Shown piece by piece: positions 10,875-20,755 of a stretch of 64,000 bases of DNA; position 1 is the first letter of the stretch; each line of letters begins with the position of its first letter. The translations under genes and the position numbers were made by a program. The notes under the pieces are model-generated. The model was not told where the DNA came from. It worked only from the letters and a program-made list of their open reading frames with translations, and did no database searches. Location of the stretch: the NCBI GenBank assembly GCA_004335835.1, contig RWJK01000869.1:22495-86494 (forward strand). Direction: 5' to 3'. Source of the stretch: Scenedesmus sp. ARA3. Lineage: Eukaryota; Chlorophyta; Chlorophyceae; Sphaeropleales; Scenedesmaceae.

Positions 10875-13214
10875 ATGATCGAACGGCAGCAACACTTAGC
10901 ACACGCTTTGCACGGCTGCCCGCAGCTGTGCACGGAGCTGGGCCTGACGGGCATGGCCTGCCTCGCTGCGAGCAGCAGGACCCTGAGAGCCGCGTCTCGT
11001 GATGACCTAAACAGCAAAGCAGTCAGCCTGTTGACGACAGCACTCGGACCAGTTCCAGACCGGGACAAACTGCAGCAGCACAAGAAGGCAGTGTTGTGGT
11101 TGCTGCAGCAAGCGCCCATGCAAGCACCAGCATTATCAGCCGTGATTGTCGAGATACCGATGGTTATTGCAACCCTTGCCAAGGACTTTGTGTCCGCTGG
11201 CGTGCGTGTCAGCTATGTGCAGCTGCTGGCTGCAGCTGACAGGATGGTTGAGCGAGTGGAGGTGTGGGTGCTGGCGCAGCAGCAGTGCCGTCATTGCAGG
11301 AAGCCTGAGACAGCAGCTGCAGTGCTGCGCTGCCTGCCACAGCAGCTTGAGCCGGAGGCAGCGCGCAAGCTGCTGCTGACTGCAGCAGTGCGGCGGCATG
11401 CAGATGTTGCATTGCAAGCGCTGCAGCTGCAGTCGCTGCAGCAGCACATCGACACAGCTGCGGCAGAAACGATGCTTCTCCACCTGCTGTCACATGGCGA
11501 ATGCGTAGTTGCGCTGTGCAAGCTGCCAGCAGCAGCGCAGCTGAGCAGCACTGCAGTAGCAGGGCTGCTGAAGGCAGCAGCACTTGCCCCAGGCGGCACA
11601 GCAGAGGCAGTGTTCCAGCTATGCAGCTTGCAGGCTGCTGCAGAGCTCAGTGCTGAGCAGTTGGCTGGGGTGATGCAAGCGTTTATGGAAGCAGGAGCAA
11701 CTGAGGTGGGCAGCGGCATCCGTCACTTCATGTGGGGCTACATAACACAGCTGCCGGCCGCCAGCCGTCTAGACAGCAGCGCATTGACGCATCTGCTGCA
11801 TGCAGCTGTTGAGACGGGCAGTGCACGTTACGTCGACAGCATGTGCGCGCTGCTGGCAGCAGCCGGCACCAGCAGCCTGGCACTAATGCAGCTGCTGCTG
11901 CATAGCATGCCGTCAACGGCCCCTGTTCACCATTTATTGCTGAAGCTTGCGATGCGGCACCCAGCCGCCGAGCAACTCAGCAGCAGCGAGCTTGCACAGC
12001 TGATGCGTGACGCTGTGCAGCGAGGCGCTTCAGCCGCAGTGGCCGGCTTGTGCCGCAAGCAGGCAGCTGGGCAGCTCAGCAGGGGCGACCTGCTGCAGCT
12101 GCTGACATTGGCAGTGCAGCGCAGCAGCTCAGGCTGTGTGCGGCAGCTGTGCGGCTTGCCAGCAGCACAGCAGCTCAGCATTGAGGAGGTGCTGCCGCTG
12201 CTGCAGGCAGCAGCAGAGTCCAGCGGCAGCGACTCATTTGAGATGGCTGCTGTGCTGAGCCGGCTGCCGGCTGCACAGCAGCTGAGCAGCACGACTATTT
12301 CAAGGTTGCTGCAGCCGGCTGTGCAGCGTGGCAACACGCCAGGCACCGAGGCTTTGTGCAGATTAGTCAGAAGCAGCACACTGTGCAGATGGCTGGTTGC
12401 AGAGCGTGTGAATGGTGTGGCTGTAGCGGGGCTGCTGCACTCTGCCGTGCAGTGCAGCAGCCCGGGGTGCTTGAAGGCTTTGCTCAGGCTGCCAGGTGCA
12501 GCCGCGGTGGAGGCTGATGATTTGGCGCAGCTGCTGTCAGCAGCATCATGCCTGCAGTGCCTGCAGATGCTGTGCAGCTTGCCAGCAGCACGGCAGCTGA
12601 ACATTGAGCAGCTGGTGCATGCATTGGCAGCAGCTGTCAGCAGAGGCAGCAGTGAGGGCATTGAGGAGCTGTGCAAGCTGCCAGCAGCAGCGGTGGTGGG
12701 TGCAGAGGCGGCGGCGCAGCGGCTGCTGGCAGCGGCACAGCAGGGCGGCTGGAGGTGCATGGAGCAGCTGCTGGCGCTGCCAGCCGCACGCCATGTAGAC
12801 AGCGATGAGATAGTGCCGGCGCTGCAAGCAGCCGTGCAGTGCGGCAGCACTGAATGCATCATGCGGCTCCGCACACTGCCAGCAGCACTGGAGATCAGTA
12901 GTGGGGCAGTAGTGCCGCTGCTGCAGGCAGCTGTGGGGAGCCGGCTTGGGTCTTGCCTGTTGCTGCTGTGCAAGCTGCCGGCAGCCCGCCAGCTCAGCAG
13001 TGCAGAGGCAGCGCAGGTGTATGCCGCAGCTGCTAGGCACGACAACTATGGTGCGCAGCTGATTGTGTCTGCCGCACAGCTTGGCGGGCTGTGGTGTGCT
13101 GACAGCGGCGCGGCCTGCTGCTGTGGCAGGCACGAATGCTATGATGCGCAGCTGCTTGCATCTGCCGCACAGCTTGGCGGCAACAGCTTCTGTGAGCTGC
13201 AGCAGTGTTTTTGA
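10875..13214 (+). CDS. 33-residue helical-repeat protein (unknown family)
   Basis: This is one uninterrupted 779-codon frame, striking among intron-rich neighbours. Roughly residues 1-60 look like an F-box-type helical segment (LGLTGMACLAASSRTLRAAS), which is weak evidence. From about residue 210 the protein is built of some 12-14 degenerate 33-residue repeats with consensus LCxLPAAxQLSxxxLxxLLQAAVxxGSxxC; clear copies start LCGLPAAQQLS, LCSLPAARQLN and LCKLPAARQLS. The pattern of two amphipathic helices per unit resembles ankyrin or HEAT-like solenoids without matching their signature residues. A solenoid scaffold for protein binding is the natural inference. The C-terminus carries an in-frame 93-bp tandem duplication. 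The start may be the ATG at 10953 because of the TATA position. Confidence 0.8.
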   Translation: MIERQQHLAHALHGCPQLCTELGLTGMACLAASSRTLRAASRDDLNSKAVSLLTTALGPVPDRDKLQQHKKAVLWLLQQAPMQAPALSAVIVEIPMVIATLAKDFVSAGVRVSYVQLLAAADRMVERVEVWVLAQQQCRHCRKPETAAAVLRCLPQQLEPEAARKLLLTAAVRRHADVALQALQLQSLQQHIDTAAAETMLLHLLSHGECVVALCKLPAAAQLSSTAVAGLLKAAALAPGGTAEAVFQLCSLQAAAELSAEQLAGVMQAFMEAGATEVGSGIRHFMWGYITQLPAASRLDSSALTHLLHAAVETGSARYVDSMCALLAAAGTSSLALMQLLLHSMPSTAPVHHLLLKLAMRHPAAEQLSSSELAQLMRDAVQRGASAAVAGLCRKQAAGQLSRGDLLQLLTLAVQRSSSGCVRQLCGLPAAQQLSIEEVLPLLQAAAESSGSDSFEMAAVLSRLPAAQQLSSTTISRLLQPAVQRGNTPGTEALCRLVRSSTLCRWLVAERVNGVAVAGLLHSAVQCSSPGCLKALLRLPGAAAVEADDLAQLLSAASCLQCLQMLCSLPAARQLNIEQLVHALAAAVSRGSSEGIEELCKLPAAAVVGAEAAAQRLLAAAQQGGWRCMEQLLALPAARHVDSDEIVPALQAAVQCGSTECIMRLRTLPAALEISSGAVVPLLQAAVGSRLGSCLLLLCKLPAARQLSSAEAAQVYAAAARHDNYGAQLIVSAAQLGGLWCADSGAACCCGRHECYDAQLLASAAQLGGNSFCELQQCF
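13035..13180 (+). repeat. In-frame 93-bp tandem duplication at the C-terminus
   Basis: The coding sequence for YGAQLIVSAAQLGG (from 13047) recurs 93 bp later as YDAQLLASAAQLGG (from 13140). Ninety-three is 31 codons, so the frame is kept. It is a partial extra repeat unit added just before the stop. Confidence 0.8.
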
Positions 13215-14317
13215 GCTCGGCAGCGAGGAGGTTGAGCAGCTGCATGCGTCAGCTGAGATGCATGGCAGCTGCAGTTACCAGGGGTTTGAGTCCATCACGC
13301 GGCTTGATGCAGTGCTTGGCCCAGTGCACCCGGGGCACAAGCAGCAGCCCGTGCTGCTCTGTGAAGGCAGCTGGGAGACATGATTCAGACAGTGTGCAGC
13401 CCAGTGAGTGACTGATGCAGTTGCTGCACTGTGCCATGCAGCCCCGAAACATCATGCGGCGTAATGAGTGTACCCTGTGGGAATGTGATGGCTCTCCTGC
13501 CTGCAGGCGGTAGCTGGAAAGGTTTGCGCTTTTGGTCTTGATCCGCAGCGTTGCCGTTGTATGGCCACCAAGTCGATTGGTGGCACCATGGGACACAGTC
13601 AAGTGAGCCGAGTCAGTGCATGGTGATGGCGTTGCTAATGCTGCTGGATGTGAACAACCTATGACGACGGGAGAATGCATTTTTCACAGTTACCTACTAG
13701 ATTGAGGGCACCTCGTCATTCCCCGGATTGGCATTAGAGTGGCAAACAAAGCAGTAGCAGCTGCTGGCATTTCAGGGCACGTACAGAGTTTCTTAACCGC
13801 TACACACCGACCGTCAAAGCCCTGTTCATCACAGTGGAATGAATATGGAAATCAGCGACGCCTCAGCACGACGAATGTGCAATCTGCATGCTATGCATAT
13901 GCATATGCAGGAAGCAGTGCGGGTTTCCGTCAAAGACAGCCCGGTTTCAGGGTACACAGCAGTCATATCCAACGAATGTCGACAGCCGTTTACAACACCG
14001 TACCACTAATCTCTTATATAATATTCGAATCATACGTCAGGTGCTCAGCGATAGGTCCAGCCACATGCTTTGGTTTGAGGCAACGCCATACCTTGGACGG
14101 ACACGCACAACCCGCACATTCTTATGCTTACACCCTTACATTGCTGCGGCACAACAGCTATCTGATCTTAGGTCTGAGACAAGCTGAACACAAGCCTTTG
14201 ACGTACCCCTGGCACTGCAGCTAATCGGATGGGCTTCTAAGTGCAGCGAATCAATAGCAGCAGCAGCAGCCTCTAGATCTACAGGCTCCTTGCACAACAC
14301 CCGACGACTGAGCTGCT
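13215..14317. other. Spacer and upstream region of MYND copy 1
   Basis: No gene is supported. The first part is presumably 3' UTR of the repeat protein. From about 13943 onward the sequence is alignable with the region before MYND copy 2, so the promoter was included in the tandem duplication. TTATATAATATT near 14014 is a possible TATA element, but it lies about 300 bp from the ATG. Confidence 0.55.
14043..14106 (+). promoter_or_regulatory. Upstream block shared by both MYND genes, copy 1
   Basis: GCTCAGCGA, then TTTGAGGCAACGCC and ACCTTGGA are conserved in order with 19651-19708 (GCTCAGCGA, TTGAGACAACGCC, TACCTTGGACACGC). The conserved block stands above the more diverged flanks, which may mean promoter function, or merely a younger stretch of the duplication. 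Confidence 0.45.
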
Positions 14318-15353
14318 ATGAGACCTGCTGAGCGTGCAAAGCAAGCCGAGGATGCAGCTGGCGAGCTGAGCAGCCTGGTGCGCAGCCCCGAGGTAGCGCA
14401 GCTGCTGCAGCAACCTCTGCCAGCTGCACCAACTGCAGTACAGCAGGCGCTGCTGTTCAACTGCAGCAGCAGCCTGCGGCAGCTGTTTGACGCTCTGCCT
14501 CAAGAGCCCAGCACAGAACCTGACAAAGAAGCAGCACTCCAGCTGGTGAGAGGCGTGCTGCGTCCCCAGGCAGTGCACAGTGCTGGGCTGCTGCTGGTGT
14601 GGCTGCAGCAGCAGCCGCAGCTCGCTGCAGCGCTGCAGAGCTTGGGCAGCGGCCACATGCAGCCTGGCAGCATTGAGAGTGTCTGGTACATCGGGATGCG
14701 TGTGGTGACTGGCATCGCTGAGCTGCTGATGAACTGCATAGGAGCGAGCACACGGCACACTGTCACTGATCTCACAGCCGACATGACAGAGCAGCTGGTG
14801 CAATCAGGTGGGGTGTTTGCTGCTGCGGGAGGGTTGCACAGCACTCGCTGTAGCGCGTGGCCTGTGCATTGTGATATGTGGCGCACTCCTGATAAAGTTT
14901 GTGGTTCCGAAGAAGCGCTGTAGTGGCAATGCACAGCTTCATAGAGCTTGGCAGAATCTATGACAGAAGCACACTATACTGGCAGCACTGTACTCTAAAC
15001 TTGGATGGTGTACAAAGAGATGATTTGGATGTGATGAGTGTTGATTGACTTGACGCATCGCAGGCAATGTACATCTGCTGCTGCTGCTGCTACTTCTGCT
15101 GCTTGATGTGCAGATGTGCTAGCCAGCTGTGCAGGGCTCCTGGAGCAGCTGCTGCAGCATGCATCAGTTGACCGCCTCGCACAGCTGGGCACGTTTCAGC
15201 TCATGTTTACGCTGGCGTGCATGTGGTCTGAGGTGATGCCTAATGTGCTGCCGCAGCTGCCAACACTGGTGCAGGCAGCACTGCCCCTGCTGCGGCAGCT
15301 GCACGGCTATGGCAGGCTGCTGGCAACAGGCACAGCTGCAGCTGCAGCCGGCC

Positions 15354-15447
<94 letters not shown>

Positions 15448-18065
15448 TAAAAGCAGAAGCAGAAGCGGAGCAGTGTGGTGCTTGTTCAGCAACGTGCAGC
15501 TGGCTTGTGGAGACTTTGTGTACCAGCTGTGCTACATGACGGCGCGGCAGGATCTCAGCACAGCAGCAGCAGCGCAGGCTGCCAGCTTGCTGCGCGAGCC
15601 AGCAGTGGCGCAGCTGCTGCTGCAGCTGCTGATAGTTTGCACCAAGTTACTGCACCAGCAGCACAGTGAGCAGCAGCAGCAGCAGGACAGCAAGCAGCAG
15701 CTGCCTGCAGACCTGCTGCCCATTCCTGCCTTCCACCAGCACCAAGACATGCTGCAGCTGCTGCCAGGTGGCCAGGCCTACCTGGATGCAGCAGCTCACG
15801 AAGCGGCCTCAACCTGCAAAGACAGCGCCTCCTGCGTTGCACGCATTCAGAAGTACACTGCAGCACTGCAGTCCAGCTTGGAGCAGATATCCATCCAGCA
15901 GCAGGGCAGCCTGGCGAGCATTGGCATCACCGCTGCGGTGTCGCCGGCTGCGATCATGCTGGTGCTGGAGCTGCAGCTGCTGGCAGCTGGCGCAGCGCAG
16001 CGCCTGCAGCAGCCGCAGCCTGGTATGACAACCACCAGTTCAACCTGCTGGCGTCCTACAACTCACTGCTAGAGGAGCAGCTGAAAGCAGCGCTGCAGGC
16101 CGGCAGCAGCAGCCTGCCACGCGAGGTGCTGCAGCGGGCTGGGCTGCAGCTGCTGCAGGCGCTGGCAGCGCCGCTGCAGCAGCTGCAGCTGACTGCGACC
16201 GGCGATGCGTGGCGGGCGCACATGGTGCGCACTGCTGCTGCAGGCAACCAGCCCGGGTCGTTTGGGCATGTGCTGCTGGCGCTGGGTGCTGCTGCGCCTG
16301 GGCTGACGGCAATGGACCTGATGCACGACGCACCTGGTGAGCGGGGTGACACTGTTTTCAGTTTGCATGTCAAGCTGTGCTTGCCTGACAGTCCTGTGGC
16401 GGGTGCCGTGTTGGCGCATTCTGTCATATTTAGAGCTTGCCGGTTGGTCAAGTTGCATGCCTGCCAGCAGTTCTTGGTGTGTTGTAGTGGTGATGCACCA
16501 GTGTCAGGCCGCGATTTAACAGTATATTCGTGACAGTGCAACCAATGTGTGCTCTCTCAATGGACCTGATGCACGGCGCACCTGGTGAGGGGTGACGCTG
16601 TGCTTGCCTGTGGCAGGTGGCGTGTTCTGGTGCACTTTGCTTGAGCTTGCTGGTCAACCAGTAGTGGTTGCCTTGCTTGTGGTGGCTGAGGTATCTGGCG
16701 AGGCGGGTGCAGCTGTGCTTGCTTGCCTGGCGGTGCTGTGGCAGGTGCCGCGTTGGTGCATTCTGCTGGAGCTCGCTGGTTGGTTGAACTGCATGCGCGC
16801 TTGTTGTGTTGTGGTGGTTATGCAGTGGTGTCAGGTCGCCAGTGCTGCTCGCCTTGTGCTGCAGGCAGGTGCACTGCATAAATGCCTGCGGGAGCTGGGG
16901 ATGGCTGCCTGCGCAGGAGCTGTATTGTTGCAGAGTTGTCTGATGCATTGTGTTTGGGGTATTGATTCATCGCGATTGATACAAACAGCCTGCAAACTGG
17001 ATGAATCAACTGGAGTTCTGTGTCAACACAGGTTGGAATCAACCCAGATGATGTGGCTGCTTTGATTGGATAGAATTGAACTATATGAGCGACAGTACAA
17101 CCGATGTATGCTTTGAGCAAAGTAGAATGCAAAGCTGACGCTGCAACCTGCTCCGTCTGTGTTTAACGCATCGCTTGGCGCAGGGTTGAAAGAGTCGCCC
17201 ATGTTCAAGCTGGCGGCAGCACACCCGGAGGCCTTCACAGCCCTGCTGGACTGCTTCATGCGCTCGCCAGCGCTGCAGGCAGCAGACATGATGTGCGCAG
17301 TGGAGGCGCTCGCACACGCAGCAAGTGCGGTGCTGATGAGCTCTGGTCCTGGCCGGCCTGCTGGTCTTGCGGGAGCGGTGCTGAGCCGTGCTGCTGGCCA
17401 GCCTAGCTTGCTGGGCAACACAGCAGCAGTGGCAGGCCTGGCTTCTGCCATCACCAGCTTCGCCAAGCGAGCAGTGCAGCTGACAAGGGCAGCGCTGCGG
17501 CAGCAGGGCCAGTCGCGCGTGGCGCCTGAAGCTACGGCAGCTGTGTACTTCCCCGGTGCACTCAACATCATCGCCAATGTGCTGAAGAACATTGTGGCCA
17601 ACGGCCTGTATCTAGCATCGCAGAATGCCAGTGCTGCTGGCGCTGCCAGCGCCGGCAGCAGCAGCAGCCAGGCTGCTGCAAGCATCGCCCTGCTGTCTGT
17701 GGTTGCTGCTCGTAGCCTGGTGCAGCTGGCAGATGCGGGCGAGGCAGTAGGGCCGCAGCTGCTGTTCAGGTGCAGCAGGGCCCAGCCTCGCTTCAAGCGC
17801 AAGTGGGTGGCAGTACAGGGCGGCACTCCCATCAATATGAATGCGCATGATTTGAGCGGCACACCTGACAAGCACACTGCGCCCGGCCAGTGGCAGGTCT
17901 GGCAGTTCCACCTGCTGCAGTCCATGCTGCAGGCGGTGTTTGCCTTCAATGTGGCGAGCGCAGCGCCACCACCAGCAGCAGCAGCAGCAGCGCCAGCAGG
18001 GGGCACGGCTACTATGCGAAGTGCAGCGACAGCAGGGCCTGCAACAACTGCGCGTGCTGGTGCAG

Positions 18066-18098
<33 letters not shown>

Positions 18099-18475
18099 GT
18101 CGCGGCGCCCAGCAGGTCAGCTGGGGCTACCTGCTGCAGCTGCAGCAGTGCAGCCCACGCTGGGCAGCAGCACGGGCCGCATTTGAAGCCAAAGGTGCTG
18201 CGCGGCGCGATGATGTGCGGGGTATGCAAGTAGAACAGGAGTTTCCAGACACCCTGGAGCTGTGCAGGGCACTCGCAGCTGTTGCGCCGCTGCCGCTGGT
18301 GTGCAACAACCCGGGCTGTGAGAGCCTGGCTCGAGTGAGCGAGGCTGCAGCTGCCAGCAAGCGCTGTTCAAGCTGCAAGTGCAACTACTGCAGCGCCGAG
18401 TGCCAGACGGCTGATTGGAAGCGGCACAAGGATGCATGCAAGGGCATGGCTGCTGCTGGCCTGACATGCGTGTGA
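14318..18475 (+). CDS. MYND zinc-finger protein, tandem copy 1 (one frame break)
   Basis: Three exons are inferred: 14318-14807, 15114-16336 and 17184-18475, about 1000 residues. The C-terminus is a MYND finger: CNNPGC, then RCSSCKCNYCSAECQ and DWKRHKDAC supply the Cys/His zinc ligands. MYND fingers bind proline-rich peptides in partner proteins. The rest is Ala/Leu/Gln-rich helical sequence with a 29-residue poly-Ser run in exon 2 and no recognised domain. Exon 2 is open in one frame to about 16020 and then matches copy 2 only in another frame (REVLQRAGLQLLQ); the segment after the CCT codon is 17 nt where copy 2 has 21. This is a frameshift unless a base was lost in assembly. Elsewhere the frame and all splice phases hold. 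Confidence 0.7.
15356..15442 (+). repeat. (AGC)29 coding tract, poly-Ser
   Basis: Twenty-nine AGC codons encode a Ser run inside MYND copy 1 exon 2, followed by an RS-like stretch (RSKSRSRS). Copy 2 lacks the tract and has four Ala codons and a stop at the same place. Confidence 0.95.
16557..16584 (+). repeat. Copy of MYND-1 exon 2 end with donor
   Basis: CAATGGACCTGATGCACGGC and CACCTG|GTGAG repeat the true exon end at 16309-16336, 248 bp downstream within the intron. The following intron sequence (GGGGTGAC and later TTGGTGCATTCTG) is also duplicated in a diverged form, so most of intron 2 is a degenerate tandem repeat. Confidence 0.85.
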
Positions 18476-18864
18476 GGCTGTAGCAACTGCCACAGCTGTG
18501 CCGCGCTGTCTAGGTAGTGATAGAGCAACTGCTTCACTTGATTGTTGTGTCTGAGATGCTGCCATTCCATGTGTGACATCTGGCAGGCTGCTGGCAGCTG
18601 CTGCGCAGTAAGCCTGAGTGCTGCTGTTTGTGTGCCGCTGCCAGCGTACAATGCCCATGCTCGTAGCTGTGCACTTATCGCGCATGGTGGCTGGATATGA
18701 ATTTGAGAGCAGTGTGATTGCGGCGCAGCTCCAAAAACAGCAGACGGCCTACCAATTCACCACCTGCTTTGATGGGAAGATCAGCTGCTGTGTTGCAGGA
18801 AATTGGCAAGCTACGCAGTTGTCGAGCTATGATTATAGGCTCCGTTGTTCGGGCAGCTGACAGA

Positions 18865-19147
18865 GTCAGTAAGTTGCTAACACTGGCGGTCGGGTGTGTG
18901 CGGCTTCACGCAACTTGAGTCAAGTTGGAGTGATGCAGCACATCAAGGACGTGCGAGGGTTCACAACTCCTGTGCTGTTTGGGTCCTGGCACTGGTGCTG
19001 GGCTCCTCCTGGGAACAGGGTGTTTATGTGTCTCATTGGTGGGGCTGATACCTCTGGTGCTCGGCAGATCGGTTTTACCCAATGACTCCGTTGCTACCAC
19101 CCAATGAATTTGCGTTCCCCTTGTAACCATACCATGGCCAAAAAATC
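18865..19147 (+). mobile_element. SINE-like element, copy 2
   Basis: It shares GGTCGGGTGTGTGC, a B-box-like GGTTCACAACTCC and the downstream GGTCCTGGCAC/GCTGGGC segment with the copy at 9745. It ends CCCCTTGTAACCAT and then CCAAAAAATC, a diverged form of the tail. It is the most degraded of the three copies. Confidence 0.45.
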
Positions 19148-19650
19148 GTTGTCTGTCAGAGTGTTTGGCCACGTTATGCACGTTATGCTCGCCCAATTTG
19201 GGGCGCTGCACAATGCGGCACATGAATTCAGCATCAGCATACGGCCATGCTTGCACCCCGAGCAACTCGATCAACTGATGTGCATCTTCAATGATTTCTG
19301 ATGGTTTTGGGCCCTCGCCATGTTGCTACCTCACAGTCAGGTGACTACAGCGAGGTGGTGGCCCCAGCGAATGGTACCTGCTGGAGCTGCTGCCACTTGA
19401 CGGCATACATTGCAATTCCTCAGCTGCCACCGCCAACCGCCCAGGCCCGTACCCAGTTGGTAAAGTACTGCGTGTGCAGATGGCGAGCATAACGTGCCGT
19501 CGAGGTTAACTGCTGTGCAAGGGAGCAGTGCAGTGGTGTGGTCAACAACAGCCGTGTTTCAGGGTACGGCTGTCACATGTCATATATGACCTGAACATGA
19601 CGATCAAACTCCATACAGCCGCTCGCGAAACTATTAACGAGAACTTCAGA

Positions 19651-19708
19651 GCTCAGCGACAGACCTAGAACGCTCCTGGCTTGAGACAACGCCCTACCTT
19701 GGACACGC
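19651..19708 (+). promoter_or_regulatory. Upstream block shared by both MYND genes, copy 2
   Basis: This is the counterpart of 14043-14106, placed 176 bp before the next landmark, the ATG at 19884; in copy 1 the distance is 212 bp. Confidence 0.45.
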
Positions 19709-20720
19709 GCAGCTCTTTCATCGTCGCTCTGATCCACCTCTCCGCTTGCAAAGATCTGCGGCAAGAAGATATTTAACCTCTTACGCTGCTAGATCCTTCC
19801 TCAAGTGCGGCTGAGCAACATCAGCAGCAGGAGCAGCAGCAGAAGCAGCCACAGGAACATCGCAACGATCCGACGACGGTCCGATGCGATCTGCTCAGCG
19901 TGCACAGAAAGCAGAGGATGCAGCAAGCCAGCTGAGCAGCCTGGTGCGCAGCCCCGAGGTGGTGCAGCTGCTGCAACAACCTCTGCCTGCTGCACCATCA
20001 GCAGAACAGCAGGCAGTGCTAGCCAGCTGTGGCAGCAGCCTGCAGCAGCTATCTAAAGCACTGCCTGCAGACCCTCGCACCGAGTCAGACGCAGCAGCAG
20101 CAGTCCAGCTGGTGACAGGCGTGCTGCGCCACGAAGCAATCCACAGTGCTGGGCTGCTGCTGGTGTGGCTGCAGCAGCAGCAGCAGCTGGCTACAGAGCT
20201 GCAGGCTGCTGACAGTGGCCGGCTGGAGCCTGGCAGTGTGGCAGGTGTGTGGCTGGCGGGGACGCTGCTGGTGGATAGGCTTGCTGGCCTGGTGGTCAGC
20301 TGCAGATTGAGCACCAGCCGCGCGTCGGCCATCCCTGACATCATACTGCGCCTGACACAGCAGCTGGCTCAGTCAGGTGGGTGTTGTTGCTTCTTACCGA
20401 AGTTAGTCACAGCAGTCTGTCTTGTAGTAGGCCCGTGCAATATTGTATGTTGAGGGTTGCCAGAGAACATTGTAGACTCCTAGAAGTGCCATGGGGTGAC
20501 ACGGCTCACATGGACTGGCGCATTGCACAGAGTTGAGTGCCTCACTGCAACGCGCGGTGGTATGGTTACATGTGTGAGGCAAGTTGTGCAGTTTGGCGGA
20601 TCAACCACTGGGGCCAGGCCTCTATTGATGACAGCAGCTGCACTTTCCAGCATTCATGCTGGTCATTGACCAATCTTTGCTGGCTGAGTGAGCACCTGCT
20701 GCGCCGCAAAGCAACTCTGT

Positions 20721-20755
<35 letters not shown>

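Larger units (their letters stand above)
18476..19883. other. Spacer between the two MYND genes
   Basis: This holds the 3' UTR of copy 1, a SINE-like element (18865-19147) and the duplicated upstream region of copy 2 starting near 19556. No coding exon is supported. TGTAA at about 19122, a chlorophyte-type poly(A) signal, lies inside the repeat and is of doubtful relevance. Confidence 0.55.

Noticed and set aside
11927..13045. 372-codon open frame on the minus strand
   Set aside because: It is the antisense shadow of the 33-residue-repeat gene; the Ala/Ser/Cys composition simply mirrors CTG/CAG-rich coding.
16022..16037. 16-nt GT...AG segment as an intron that would fix the MYND copy 1 frame
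   Set aside because: Far too short to splice, and its removal does not restore the frame that matches copy 2.
17023..18006. 327-codon minus-strand open frame
   Set aside because: Antisense of MYND copy 1 exon 3, which has a clear zinc finger and splice sites on the plus strand.
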